A DNA stretch of 64,000 nucleotides. Origin: Acinetobacter lwoffii (GTDB lineage Bacteria; Pseudomonadota; Gammaproteobacteria; Pseudomonadales; Moraxellaceae). This document shows positions 37,904-45,169 of the stretch, one piece after another (position 1 is the first letter of the stretch; the number at the start of each line of letters is the position of its first letter). Under the pieces are notes generated by a model. It made no database searches. It was not told where the DNA came from and was given only the letters and a program-made list of their open reading frames with translations. The stretch spans positions 2,542,001 through 2,606,000 of the forward strand of contig NZ_CP072549.1 of NCBI RefSeq assembly GCF_019343495.1, given 5' to 3'. Both the position numbers and the translations under genes were made by a program.

Positions 37904-38803
37904 ATGAAATCATCATTGCCGGTCACGGCAAGTATTTACGCTTTATTGGTGCTGATCTGGGCGGCAACGCCACTGGCGATTGTCTGGAGCGTGGCCGAGA
38001 TTCACCCGATGTGGGTGCTGATCATTCGCTATTTTGGTGCCTCGATTATTGCGTTGTTCCTGTTGAAAATCATGCGCGACCCGCTGCCTTTTGACCGTAC
38101 TTCAATAAAAAGTTATCTGGCAGGCAGTTTGAATTTAATCGGCGCGCAGCTGTTTATTTATCTGGCGGCCAATTATCTGACCTCAGGATTGATGGCACTG
38201 ATTTTTGGTTTTTCACCGCTGATCGCCGGTTTAATCGGTCATGTGATTTTAAAAACCCATAAACTGATCTGGCTGCAATGGCTCGGCATGGCAGTGGCCG
38301 TCGCCGGTTTATGTTTTGTTTTTGCCGACTCGGCAGACAGCAAGATTAATCCTTGGGGTGTGGTACTGATGCTGATCAGTATGGTGTCTTATATCAGCTC
38401 AATCTTCTGGGTTAAACAGATTAGTGCACCCTTGAGTCCGATGTCGCAAGCAACGGGGTCATTGCTGGTCTCCGCGGCTGGTTCAGTCATTTTAGTGCCG
38501 TTTATCTGGCAACATATGCCGACTCAGTTGCCTAGCACACAGGCCATGATCGGCTTTGTATTTACCATGATCATGTCTTCGATTGTGGCAATGCTGTGTT
38601 ATTTCTGGCTGATTCGCCGTCTAAATGCTTCGACCGTCTCATTGAGTAATGTGATGACACCGGTGATCGCTCTGGTATTGGGAGCAACCTTAAATCATGA
38701 AATTATCAGCAGTCATGCTTTTGCGGGAATTGCTGTGGTGATGTTCGGGATCATCATGTATTTCTGGAAAGAGTGGCGCGAGCAGTATTTTTCCAAGCAT
38801 TAA
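37904..38803 (+). CDS. EamA/DMT-family transporter
   Basis: The 299-residue protein has ten hydrophobic helices in two EamA repeats (about 5-140 and 150-290), the pattern of drug/metabolite exporters such as RhaT/YdcZ relatives. Recognisable parts are LLVLIWAATPLAIVWSV at the start, YLTSGLMALIFGFSPL in the first repeat and ASTVSLSNVMTPVIALVLG in the second. No substrate can be given. It lies outside the catabolic operon, behind its terminator. Confidence 0.87.
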   Translation: MKSSLPVTASIYALLVLIWAATPLAIVWSVAEIHPMWVLIIRYFGASIIALFLLKIMRDPLPFDRTSIKSYLAGSLNLIGAQLFIYLAANYLTSGLMALIFGFSPLIAGLIGHVILKTHKLIWLQWLGMAVAVAGLCFVFADSADSKINPWGVVLMLISMVSYISSIFWVKQISAPLSPMSQATGSLLVSAAGSVILVPFIWQHMPTQLPSTQAMIGFVFTMIMSSIVAMLCYFWLIRRLNASTVSLSNVMTPVIALVLGATLNHEIISSHAFAGIAVVMFGIIMYFWKEWREQYFSKH

Positions 38804-38814
38804 AACTGTAAAAA

Positions 38815-38840
38815 TCAAAAGGGCGAAAGCCCTTTTATTA
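38815..38840 (+). terminator. Intrinsic terminator of the EamA gene
   Basis: AAAAGGGC (38817-38824), loop GAAA, GCCCTTTT (38829-38836). Confidence 0.88.
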
Positions 38841-38984
38841 TTTGAGTAGAGAGTAAAGTGATTCAACAACGTGAGAGATCATGACTAAGCAACAATTTGT
38901 AAAACAACTTTCAAAAATAAATGATTAAGATTTTGATACATAAATCATTCAAGCTTGCACAAGCTTATTTAGGACAGTGTCAGG

Positions 38985-39920
38985 ATGTCTGAATCCAATA
39001 AAATCGTAGTCTATGCAGCCCTGTTTGGTAATCTGGCGATCGCGCTGGTTAAATTTGTTGCGTCCTATATAACCAATAGTTCTGCCATGTTCAGTGAAGC
39101 AATTCATTCGGTAGTGGATACCTTGAATGAAATTTTACTGCTGTATGGCATGAAAAAATCAGAAAAACCGGCAAATGCCAAACATCCTTTTGGTTATGGG
39201 CGTGAACTGTATTTTTGGGCCTTTATTGTGGCACTGATGGTTTTTGCCCTGGGTGCGATTGTATCCATCTATCAAGGGATACAGCATATTCTTCAGCCTG
39301 AAGTCATGCAGGATCCATTGATCAATTATATTGTGCTGGGTCTGGCGATTCTTTTTGAAGGATTTTCATGGTCAGTGGCTTTAAAAACCTTTCGTAAACA
39401 AAAGGGAAATCTGGGATATTTTGAAGCCTTTCGACACAGTAAAGATCCAACGACCTTTACCGTGTTATTTGAAGATACTGCCGCCCTGGTCGGCTTGGTG
39501 ATTGCTCTGGTCGGTATCTTTCTGGCGTATCAACTGAATATTCCTGAATTGGACGGTGCTGCATCAATTTTAATTGGTATCGTGCTGGCAGTATCTGCCT
39601 GGTTTCTGGCACGTGAAACCAAAGGTTTGTTACTGGGTGAAACGGCAGATCCAAAACTGCGTGAAGATGTATTGAACATTGCTCAACAGGATGCGGCAGT
39701 TTTCAGTGCCAATGGGGTGTTGACTGAGCAGATGGGCGCTCAGCAAGTCATTGCATCATTGAGTCTGGAGTTTAAAGATGATTTAACTTCTGATGAAATT
39801 GAAGCCTGTGTCAACCGGATCGAAGCGCAGATTAAACAGCTGCACCCGGAAATTATTGCTTTATTTGTGAAACCCCAAACCAAGGCCGTATGGCTGGAAC
39901 GAACCCAAGGTCGTGTATAA
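38985..39920 (+). CDS. Cation diffusion facilitator (CDF) transporter
   Basis: A 311-residue CDF protein with six membrane helices and a C-terminal cytoplasmic domain (about 220-305). The metal-site residues are in SEAIHSVVDTLNE (helix 2, His and Asp) and FEDTAALVGLV (helix 5, Glu and Asp). KHPFGYGRELYFW is the loop typical of the ZnT9-like/FieF-type branch. Such proteins export Zn2+, Fe2+ or Mn2+ against protons. The helix-5 E-D pair instead of H-D suggests a non-standard metal preference, which is inference. Confidence 0.88.
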   Translation: MSESNKIVVYAALFGNLAIALVKFVASYITNSSAMFSEAIHSVVDTLNEILLLYGMKKSEKPANAKHPFGYGRELYFWAFIVALMVFALGAIVSIYQGIQHILQPEVMQDPLINYIVLGLAILFEGFSWSVALKTFRKQKGNLGYFEAFRHSKDPTTFTVLFEDTAALVGLVIALVGIFLAYQLNIPELDGAASILIGIVLAVSAWFLARETKGLLLGETADPKLREDVLNIAQQDAAVFSANGVLTEQMGAQQVIASLSLEFKDDLTSDEIEACVNRIEAQIKQLHPEIIALFVKPQTKAVWLERTQGRV

Positions 39921-40320
39921 AGATCTAAAAATCGCTTGAGGTTGGTATTTTGACTTCAGCTTGTCTTTCTCGCACAATTGATGTGATGATACTGAGGTAT
40001 GGCGAATTTCATCATAAAATCATCAATGGGCAGACATGCTTTTGTCAGCATGGGCTTATAAATATTGAGTATCATTTTGTATTTTTAGACAGAAGGGCGC
40101 GAGCGATATTTTTCTAGATAATCCAAGGCTTCAGCCAGCCATAAGGTCGATGAAATGCCATTTTTTTGCTAAAAATAACAAAAACATACATGATTTTCTG
40201 TGACGGATTTCATACTATGTTGTAGTGTGCCTGTTTTTAGTTTGTATGCTCATTAAAAGATGCACCGCTTGACCATTTCAAGAGGTTGTTGTCTTGCATA
40301 TAGCGAATAATAAATAGTGG
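39921..40320. other. Non-coding gap with a possible gene remnant
   Basis: Four hundred bases without an intact gene. On the minus strand a frame closing at 40085 reads WLAEALDYLEKYRSRPSV before a stop, which looks like the end of a real protein but lacks a start and has a stop only about 27 codons upstream. The rest is unremarkable. Confidence 0.3.
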
Positions 40321-41382
40321 ATGTTTATGCAAGATCTTCTCAAAACTAAAAAATTCCAGTTAATCACGGAATCCAGTTGGAAACATCTCTGGTCTAAGCC
40401 AGTGTTTGAGTATCTGCATTCAGATCATTTCGACGGAAAACAGTTTCGTAATCTTGAGCATGCTTCTCTATCGCGCGGTCGCTTTGATTTATACAAATGG
40501 CTCATTACCCGAAAATCCAAGACCTGGAATGTCAATCTTGATGAAGAGCGTGCCGAGTTTTTTTCTCGTCCGCGCGCATTGCCACAGCAGCGTCCAGATG
40601 CAGCTCTGGATGACTGGCAAGTCTGGTTTATTGGTCACGCAACCACATTAATTCAGATCGGCCCCTATAACTTCCTGACCGATCCGGTTTGGGCTGAATA
40701 TGCCAGTCCATCGGCTTCTACAGGGCCGCAGCGGGTCATTCCGGCTGGCATTGCCTTGGATGAATTACCTCAGATTGATGCCGTACTGCTCAGCCATAAC
40801 CATTATGATCATATGGATCTGGCCAGTCTGGAATGGCTGTACAACACTTTTGAGATGCCGATTTATACCGGTCTGGGTAATGCCTGGTATTTGCCAGAAC
40901 ATTATACCGTGCATGAAATGGACTGGTGGGAAAATGCTTTTTTTGAAGAGATCCGGATTGTCTATACGCCGGCTCAACATGCCTCAGGACGTGGCATGCG
41001 CGATCAGAACTGTGCACTTTGGGGAGGCTTTTCTTTATTACATGGTAAGGAACATTGTTTCTTTGCCGGAGATAGCGGCTACGCCTCGCATTTTAAAGAA
41101 ATCCGTAAACGTCTGGGTGCACCGCGGATTGCCTTGCTTCCGATAGGAGCGTATGAGCCACGTGAACTGATGCGTGCGATCCATATGAATCCGGAAGATG
41201 CCTTTCATGCCCATCACGACTTGCAGGCTAAATGTTCACTGGCGATTCATTACCGTACTTTTCAGCTCACAGATGAAGACCGGGATGCACCGGAACATGA
41301 GTTGCATGAGATCATCAAGCATTCTTCCAAATTGATTAATCCGTTTTACTGCATACGGGAAGGCAAACGGATTATTGTTTAA
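40321..41382 (+). CDS. MBL-fold metal-dependent hydrolase (NAPE-PLD/UlaG-like)
   Basis: The 353-residue cytoplasmic protein has a metallo-beta-lactamase fold: WFIGHATTLIQIGPYNFLTDPVW, the metal motif SHNHYDHMD (H-x-H-x-D-H), TPAQHASGRG, FAGDSGYASHF and IHYRTFQL in order. This is the pattern of N-acylphosphatidylethanolamine phospholipase D-like hydrolases. An N-terminal 90-residue extension precedes the domain. Two in-frame ATGs (40321, 40327) are possible. The stop overlaps the end of the convergent DoxX gene by 11 bp. Confidence 0.85.
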   Translation: MFMQDLLKTKKFQLITESSWKHLWSKPVFEYLHSDHFDGKQFRNLEHASLSRGRFDLYKWLITRKSKTWNVNLDEERAEFFSRPRALPQQRPDAALDDWQVWFIGHATTLIQIGPYNFLTDPVWAEYASPSASTGPQRVIPAGIALDELPQIDAVLLSHNHYDHMDLASLEWLYNTFEMPIYTGLGNAWYLPEHYTVHEMDWWENAFFEEIRIVYTPAQHASGRGMRDQNCALWGGFSLLHGKEHCFFAGDSGYASHFKEIRKRLGAPRIALLPIGAYEPRELMRAIHMNPEDAFHAHHDLQAKCSLAIHYRTFQLTDEDRDAPEHELHEIIKHSSKLINPFYCIREGKRIIV

Positions 41383-41782
41383 GTACTTCCTGTTGTTCCT
41401 CTTGGATGAGTTGAATGGCCACTACAGAAAGCATCAGCATGGCGGTATTCATTACCACAGGATTGAATGCTGCAGTAAGTTGCAACGGGGCTGTGAATGC
41501 AATCAGCAGTAGTAATCCAGCAAGTCCGATAATATTCAACCTATGCAAGAGTATGGACCGGTTCCATTTCAGAAAGCATAAGCCAAATAGCATTTCACAT
41601 CCTCCGGAAAGTCCAACCAAGACTTTGGCCAGTCCCAGCTCAAAACCTATATTTTGCCAGATTGTGATTTCAGCGGGTGATTGGAACAGAATTTTTGGAA
41701 TGAGTCCCTGATAGAGCCATAGTATGACCAAAGTCAGCTGGATAGTACGCAGTGGTTGTAGGAATACAGGTTTAGGATTCAC
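41372..41782 (-). CDS. DoxX-like membrane protein
   Basis: The 136-residue protein has four hydrophobic helices and the DoxX-like layout: LWLYQGLIPKILF in helix 1 with the conserved Gly-x2-K, GLAKVLVGLSGGCEMLFGLCF, and two C-terminal helices. Its start overlaps the end of the DCC-family gene by 11 nt, so the two are cotranscribed. DoxX-type proteins are often linked to thiol redox or quinone chemistry, but the role here is unknown. Confidence 0.75.
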   Translation of the reverse strand: MNPKPVFLQPLRTIQLTLVILWLYQGLIPKILFQSPAEITIWQNIGFELGLAKVLVGLSGGCEMLFGLCFLKWNRSILLHRLNIIGLAGLLLLIAFTAPLQLTAAFNPVVMNTAMLMLSVVAIQLIQEEQQEVLKQ

Positions 41783-42215
41783 GAACAGCTTCTTCCAGAA
41801 AATGGCGTTTATTTTCGCTGAATGGAATCAGGCAATACTTGGTTTTACCAAATAGCTTGTAACGATTTAAAGCGACCACACGATACAGAAAATCTCGGAT
41901 AAAATGTGGAACCAAATAACCTGCGCTCATTAAATTAAAGGGAAAACCGAGATGCTGCAGCACCTTCAGCAAGGCAGTCGATTCCGTATAGAGTGTGCCA
42001 TCTTGAATGACGAGTATGGTGGTGTAATGTTCAGTAGACATCTGATAATGTTCGAGCAGTGCTGTACCTAAAGGCGATTGGGCGGAGACCAGTTTAAACT
42101 GAATCTTTTTATCGTATTGAATCAAAAACCGTGCCCAGCCATTACAGATCACGCAAACAGCATCAAATAAAACGATGTCGTATTGTTGAATGATGTCTTC
42201 AATATTCGGATGCAT
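41772..42215 (-). CDS. DCC-family thiol-disulfide oxidoreductase-like protein (DUF393)
   Basis: The 147-residue protein starts with the family-defining D-x-x-C-x-x-C motif (FDAVCVICNGW) of DCC1-like proteins and continues with the YRVVALNRYKLFG segment found at the family C-terminus. A thioredoxin-like fold and redox-active Cys pair are predicted from the family. It forms a two-gene unit with the DoxX-like protein, an association that suits a membrane redox pair. Confidence 0.85.
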   Translation of the reverse strand: MHPNIEDIIQQYDIVLFDAVCVICNGWARFLIQYDKKIQFKLVSAQSPLGTALLEHYQMSTEHYTTILVIQDGTLYTESTALLKVLQHLGFPFNLMSAGYLVPHFIRDFLYRVVALNRYKLFGKTKYCLIPFSENKRHFLEEAVRES

Positions 42216-42268
42216 TGTTGTAGTTCTTTTTGTGCCAGCTTGCTTCTATACTGCTTGATGCCGCAATA

Positions 42269-42292
42269 AAAAACCACCCGAAGGTGGTTTTT
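42269..42292 (-). terminator. Intrinsic terminator of the catalase gene
   Basis: AAACCACC (42271-42278), loop CGAA, GGTGGTTT (42283-42290); T run on the minus strand. Confidence 0.88.
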
Positions 42293-42310
42293 GTACATGT
42301 CTAAACTGGC

Positions 42311-43831
42311 TTAGAGAAAGCTAGGCAAACCTTTGGCTGGATCGGTTTCACGTGCTGCTTGGGCATCTGCTACAGTCATACCTAGGGCCTTAGCAACGCC
42401 TTGCCCATAAGCTGGATCGCAAGCATAACAGTTGCGGATGTGACGGTATTTGATGAAATCTAGCGCATCACCCATTGCTCCGGCCGTGTTATTAAACAGT
42501 GCCTGTTTCTGCTGATCATTCATCAGGTTGAACAGGGCACGGGGCTGACTGAAGTAGTCATTGTCATCTTCGCGGAAGTCCCAGAAATCGGCATCACCGG
42601 TGATTTTCAGTGGCGGTTCTCTGAATTCCGGTTGTTCCTGCCACTGGCTAAAACTGTTCGGCTCGTAATGTGGCAATGAACCATAGTTGCCATCCATACG
42701 GCCCTGACCATCACGGCGGTTCGAATGTACAGGACAGCGTGCAGCATTGACCGGAACCTGTGAATGATTCACGCCAACACGGTAACGCGCTGCATCGGCA
42801 TAGTTCACTAAACGTGCCTGTAACATACGGTCCGGTGAGTAGCTGATGCCCGGTACAAGATTACTTGGTGCAAAGGCTGCTTGTTCTACATCCTGGAAAT
42901 AGTTTTCCGGATTGCGGTTCAGCTCGAATTCACCGACTTCAATCAGTGGATAATCGCCTTTCGGCCAGACTTTGGTCAGGTCAAATGGATGATAAGGCAC
43001 TGTTTCGGCTTCCAGTTCTGGCATGACCTGAACGTACATTTTCCATTTTGGATAGTCACCACGTTCGATGGCATCAAACAGGTCGGTCTGGCTGCTTTCA
43101 CGGTCTTTAGCAATCAAGTCTGCAGCTTCAGCATCGGTCAGGTTTTGAATACCTTGCTGGGTACGCATATGGAATTTTACCCAGAAGCGTTCATTCTTGG
43201 CATTGATAAAGCTGAAGGTATGGCTGCCAAAACCATGCATATGACGGTAACCAGTCGGGATCCCGCGGTCGGACATGACAATGGTCACTTGATGCAAAGC
43301 TTCAGGCAACAGTGTCCAGAAATCCCAGTTATTGGTGGCGCTGCGCTTGTTGGTTTTCGGGTCGCGTTTGACTGCTTTATTCAGGTCAGGGAACTTGCGC
43401 GCATCCCGCAGGAAAAACACCGGGGTGTTATTGCCGACCAGATCCCAGTTGCCTTCTTCAGTATAGAATTTTAAGGCAAAACCGCGAATATCGCGTTCCG
43501 CATCGGCCGCACCACGTTCACCCGCCACTGTTGAGAAACGGGCAAACATTTCGGTTTTTTTGCCGACTTCAGAGAAAATTTTAGCGCGGCTATATTGGGT
43601 AATATCATTGGTCACGGTAAAGGTACCGAAAGCACCTGAACCTTTGGCATGCATACGACGCTCTGGAATCACTTCACGGACAAAGTTGGCCAGTTTTTCA
43701 TTCAGCCATAAATCCTGAGCAAGCAAAGGTCCACGCGCACCTGCCGTCATACTGTTCTGGTTGTCGACCACAGGGGCACCAGCTTCAGTGGTCAGGTGGG
43801 TGACAGGGCATTTTTTAAAATCTTGGCTCAT
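42311..43831 (-). CDS. Monofunctional heme catalase (small subunit type)
   Basis: Catalase dismutates H2O2 in the cytoplasm. The 506-residue protein has the distal His61 in [12 protein letters not shown], Asn135 in [14 protein letters not shown], and the proximal heme-ligand Tyr in [14 protein letters not shown]. The length and absence of a C-terminal flavodoxin-like domain place it with small-subunit (clade 3-like, NADPH-binding) enzymes. GGAGAGG precedes the ATG. The gene is alone, with a terminator downstream and a long AT-rich upstream region. Confidence 0.95.
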   Translation of the reverse strand: MSQDFKKCPVTHLTTEAGAPVVDNQNSMTAGARGPLLAQDLWLNEKLANFVREVIPERRMHAKGSGAFGTFTVTNDITQYSRAKIFSEVGKKTEMFARFSTVAGERGAADAERDIRGFALKFYTEEGNWDLVGNNTPVFFLRDARKFPDLNKAVKRDPKTNKRSATNNWDFWTLLPEALHQVTIVMSDRGIPTGYRHMHGFGSHTFSFINAKNERFWVKFHMRTQQGIQNLTDAEAADLIAKDRESSQTDLFDAIERGDYPKWKMYVQVMPELEAETVPYHPFDLTKVWPKGDYPLIEVGEFELNRNPENYFQDVEQAAFAPSNLVPGISYSPDRMLQARLVNYADAARYRVGVNHSQVPVNAARCPVHSNRRDGQGRMDGNYGSLPHYEPNSFSQWQEQPEFREPPLKITGDADFWDFREDDNDYFSQPRALFNLMNDQQKQALFNNTAGAMGDALDFIKYRHIRNCYACDPAYGQGVAKALGMTVADAQAARETDPAKGLPSFL

Positions 43832-44385
43832 CTTTCCTCTCCAAGTTTTGAATATCTTATGTCGTTTACCTAGTATTCATAAAATATTGAGATATATGCT
43901 AATCAGATCAGGTTTCGCTATATTTACAATATCTTTAAATAAAGGGTGTTACAGCACAAAACGGAATTCAGGGTATAATTGAGTGAGCTCACTCAAAAAA
44001 TATTTTTAAATTTAATAAAGTTTAAAATGTTGAAAATTAAATGGTTACTCTTAAAAAGTAACGGGTTTTCCACTCTGTGACAATATCAAATTCTATATAT
44101 TTTGAATAACTCGAATAATGAATGGGATTAAACGAAAATAACAATATCTAAGTCGATAATATGTTTTTATCAAAGGATAAAAATAATAAGTGAATAGTAT
44201 TGTTTAAAATAAATTTTATAACTGATTTATTTTAAACATTTTTTTAATCGAGTTTTGTTGGGCTGAAGAAACCCATAAAAATAATGAATGAAATAAGGGT
44301 GTTTTCTGGCTATAACTCCCATTTTTGCATATAGAAAATCTTGGCTAAATGGGCTTTATTTTTGAAAAAGCATTGGCAAATATGC
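43832..44385. other. AT-rich non-coding region upstream of the catalase gene
   Basis: More than 500 bases of very AT-rich sequence between divergent units. No gene of believable composition is present on either strand. It contains the catalase promoter and the strong palindrome at 43979-43996. Confidence 0.5.
43974..43996 (+). promoter_or_regulatory. Perfect 18-bp palindrome overlapping a TATAAT box
   Basis: TTGAGTGAGCTCACTCAA (43979-43996) is a perfect inverted repeat and shares its first base with TATAAT (43974-43979) on the plus strand. The size and position are those of an operator for a dimeric repressor (TetR-like size). Which transcript it controls is unclear: catalase lies 148 bp away on the other strand and nothing is coded directly on the plus strand. 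Confidence 0.5.
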
Positions 44386-44413
44386 TTGAAAATTAGTCAG
44401 TCGGCCCTATAAT
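44386..44413 (+). promoter_or_regulatory. Promoter of the 59-codon arfA-like gene
   Basis: TTGAAA (44386-44391), 16-nt spacer, TATAAT (44408-44413): near-consensus sigma-70 promoter with a predicted start near 44420. Confidence 0.75.
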
Positions 44414-44450
44414 TATCTCACTCCTTCCTCCAAATTATATAGAGAGCAAG

Positions 44451-44630
44451 ATGGCCAAGAAAAAAACAGCCGAGCAGGTAGTAATCCACAATTTTGTGGC
44501 AAAACACATGCATGAAGTCAACAAAAGCCAGGTTTTTGTAGATCGAAAGAAAAATTCAAAACGTGGCTACAACAAGCACAGACAAGGGCGATATTCCATG
44601 GAAGATCGCCCTTTTTTAATGGCCGCTTAA
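44451..44630 (+). CDS. 59-aa basic protein with terminator inside the ORF, ArfA-like
   Basis: The gene starts at ATG 44451 with GAGAG upstream and a near-consensus promoter. The protein begins MAKKKTAEQVV and has a basic core VFVDRKKNSKRGYNKHRQGR. ArfA, the release factor recruiter that rescues stalled ribosomes when tmRNA fails, has a comparable layout (helix, F-x2-R, then K/R-G-S-Y-x-R-K-x-K-H). A perfect 9-bp terminator stem (44584-44613) with T6 lies inside the frame, so most transcripts should end at codon 55 or 56 without a stop codon. This non-stop design is known for proteobacterial arfA genes. The family call is inference; the in-frame terminator is directly visible. It overlaps the convergent gene by 4 bp. 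Confidence 0.7.
   Translation: MAKKKTAEQVVIHNFVAKHMHEVNKSQVFVDRKKNSKRGYNKHRQGRYSMEDRPFLMAA
44584..44617 (+). terminator. Intrinsic terminator located before the stop codon of its own gene
   Basis: AAGGGCGAT (44584-44592) pairs perfectly with ATCGCCCTT (44605-44613). The loop holds a further TTC/GAA pairing and T6 (44612-44617) follows. The stop codon of the 59-codon ORF is at 44628-44630, beyond the expected 3' end. Confidence 0.85.
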
Positions 44631-45127
44631 GGTCTGTAAGGTGGCTGGGGACGACGTGGGGGCTGCTTAGGATTAGTTTTAACTGGAGAGAGCGGGGCGA
44701 CAGGTCGGTTGTTACGAGTTTGCGAATATTGATTTGGATGCCGGGATGATGTTGTCGATTCATCCGCGATTAAGTCATTAAAGAATTTATTGAGTTTGCT
44801 TTGCACTGGTGCTTTGTGGTGAGGGGAATGAGGCTGTGGTCTGGCCTGCTGAAAACTGGCAAATTGACCTTTTTGTTGGTGATAGAGTCTGGCAGCAATG
44901 ACGGAGGGGTCATCTCTGCCTAAACGCCGCCGTTGCGATGCCGAAATTTCAATGCCCAATAATGGAGTCATTTTAGGCCGATCGGCATAGCTCATTGCTC
45001 GATTGCTGGCAGGGCGTATATAAGATGAACCGGAATTATGAGCTTCTTTGCGGGCAGCCAAGGCCGGTGCAAGAATGACCACATAGAACACCGCAACAAT
45101 CATGAACAGGATGACCAGAAATTCCAT
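44627..45127 (-). CDS. Single-pass membrane protein with Pro/Arg/Gln-rich tail, unknown
   Basis: The protein (166 residues from ATG 45127, which has AGAGG 5 nt before it; a GTG five codons upstream is less likely) has one N-terminal membrane helix (FLVILFMIVAVFYVVILAPAL) followed by a long hydrophilic cytoplasmic-looking region. ISASQRRRLGRDDPSVIAARL is the only ordered-looking stretch; the end is rich in Pro, Arg, Gln and Ser. I recognise no family. It lies behind ptsP on the same strand, 42 nt away, and may be cotranscribed. Confidence 0.6.
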   Translation of the reverse strand: MEFLVILFMIVAVFYVVILAPALAARKEAHNSGSSYIRPASNRAMSYADRPKMTPLLGIEISASQRRRLGRDDPSVIAARLYHQQKGQFASFQQARPQPHSPHHKAPVQSKLNKFFNDLIADESTTSSRHPNQYSQTRNNRPVAPLSPVKTNPKQPPRRPQPPYRP

Positions 45128-45169
45128 AACCACCTCTACCACTGTCGAGGGACTGGAAAAAGTCCCGTA

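Noticed and set aside
38771..40120. Similarity between the end of the EamA gene (GGCGCGAGCAGTATTTTTCC) and 40097-40117
   Set aside because: The match is short and imperfect and shows no wider duplication.
42881..43474. 197-codon plus-strand ORF
   Set aside because: It lies entirely antisense to the catalase gene, which has full catalytic motifs.
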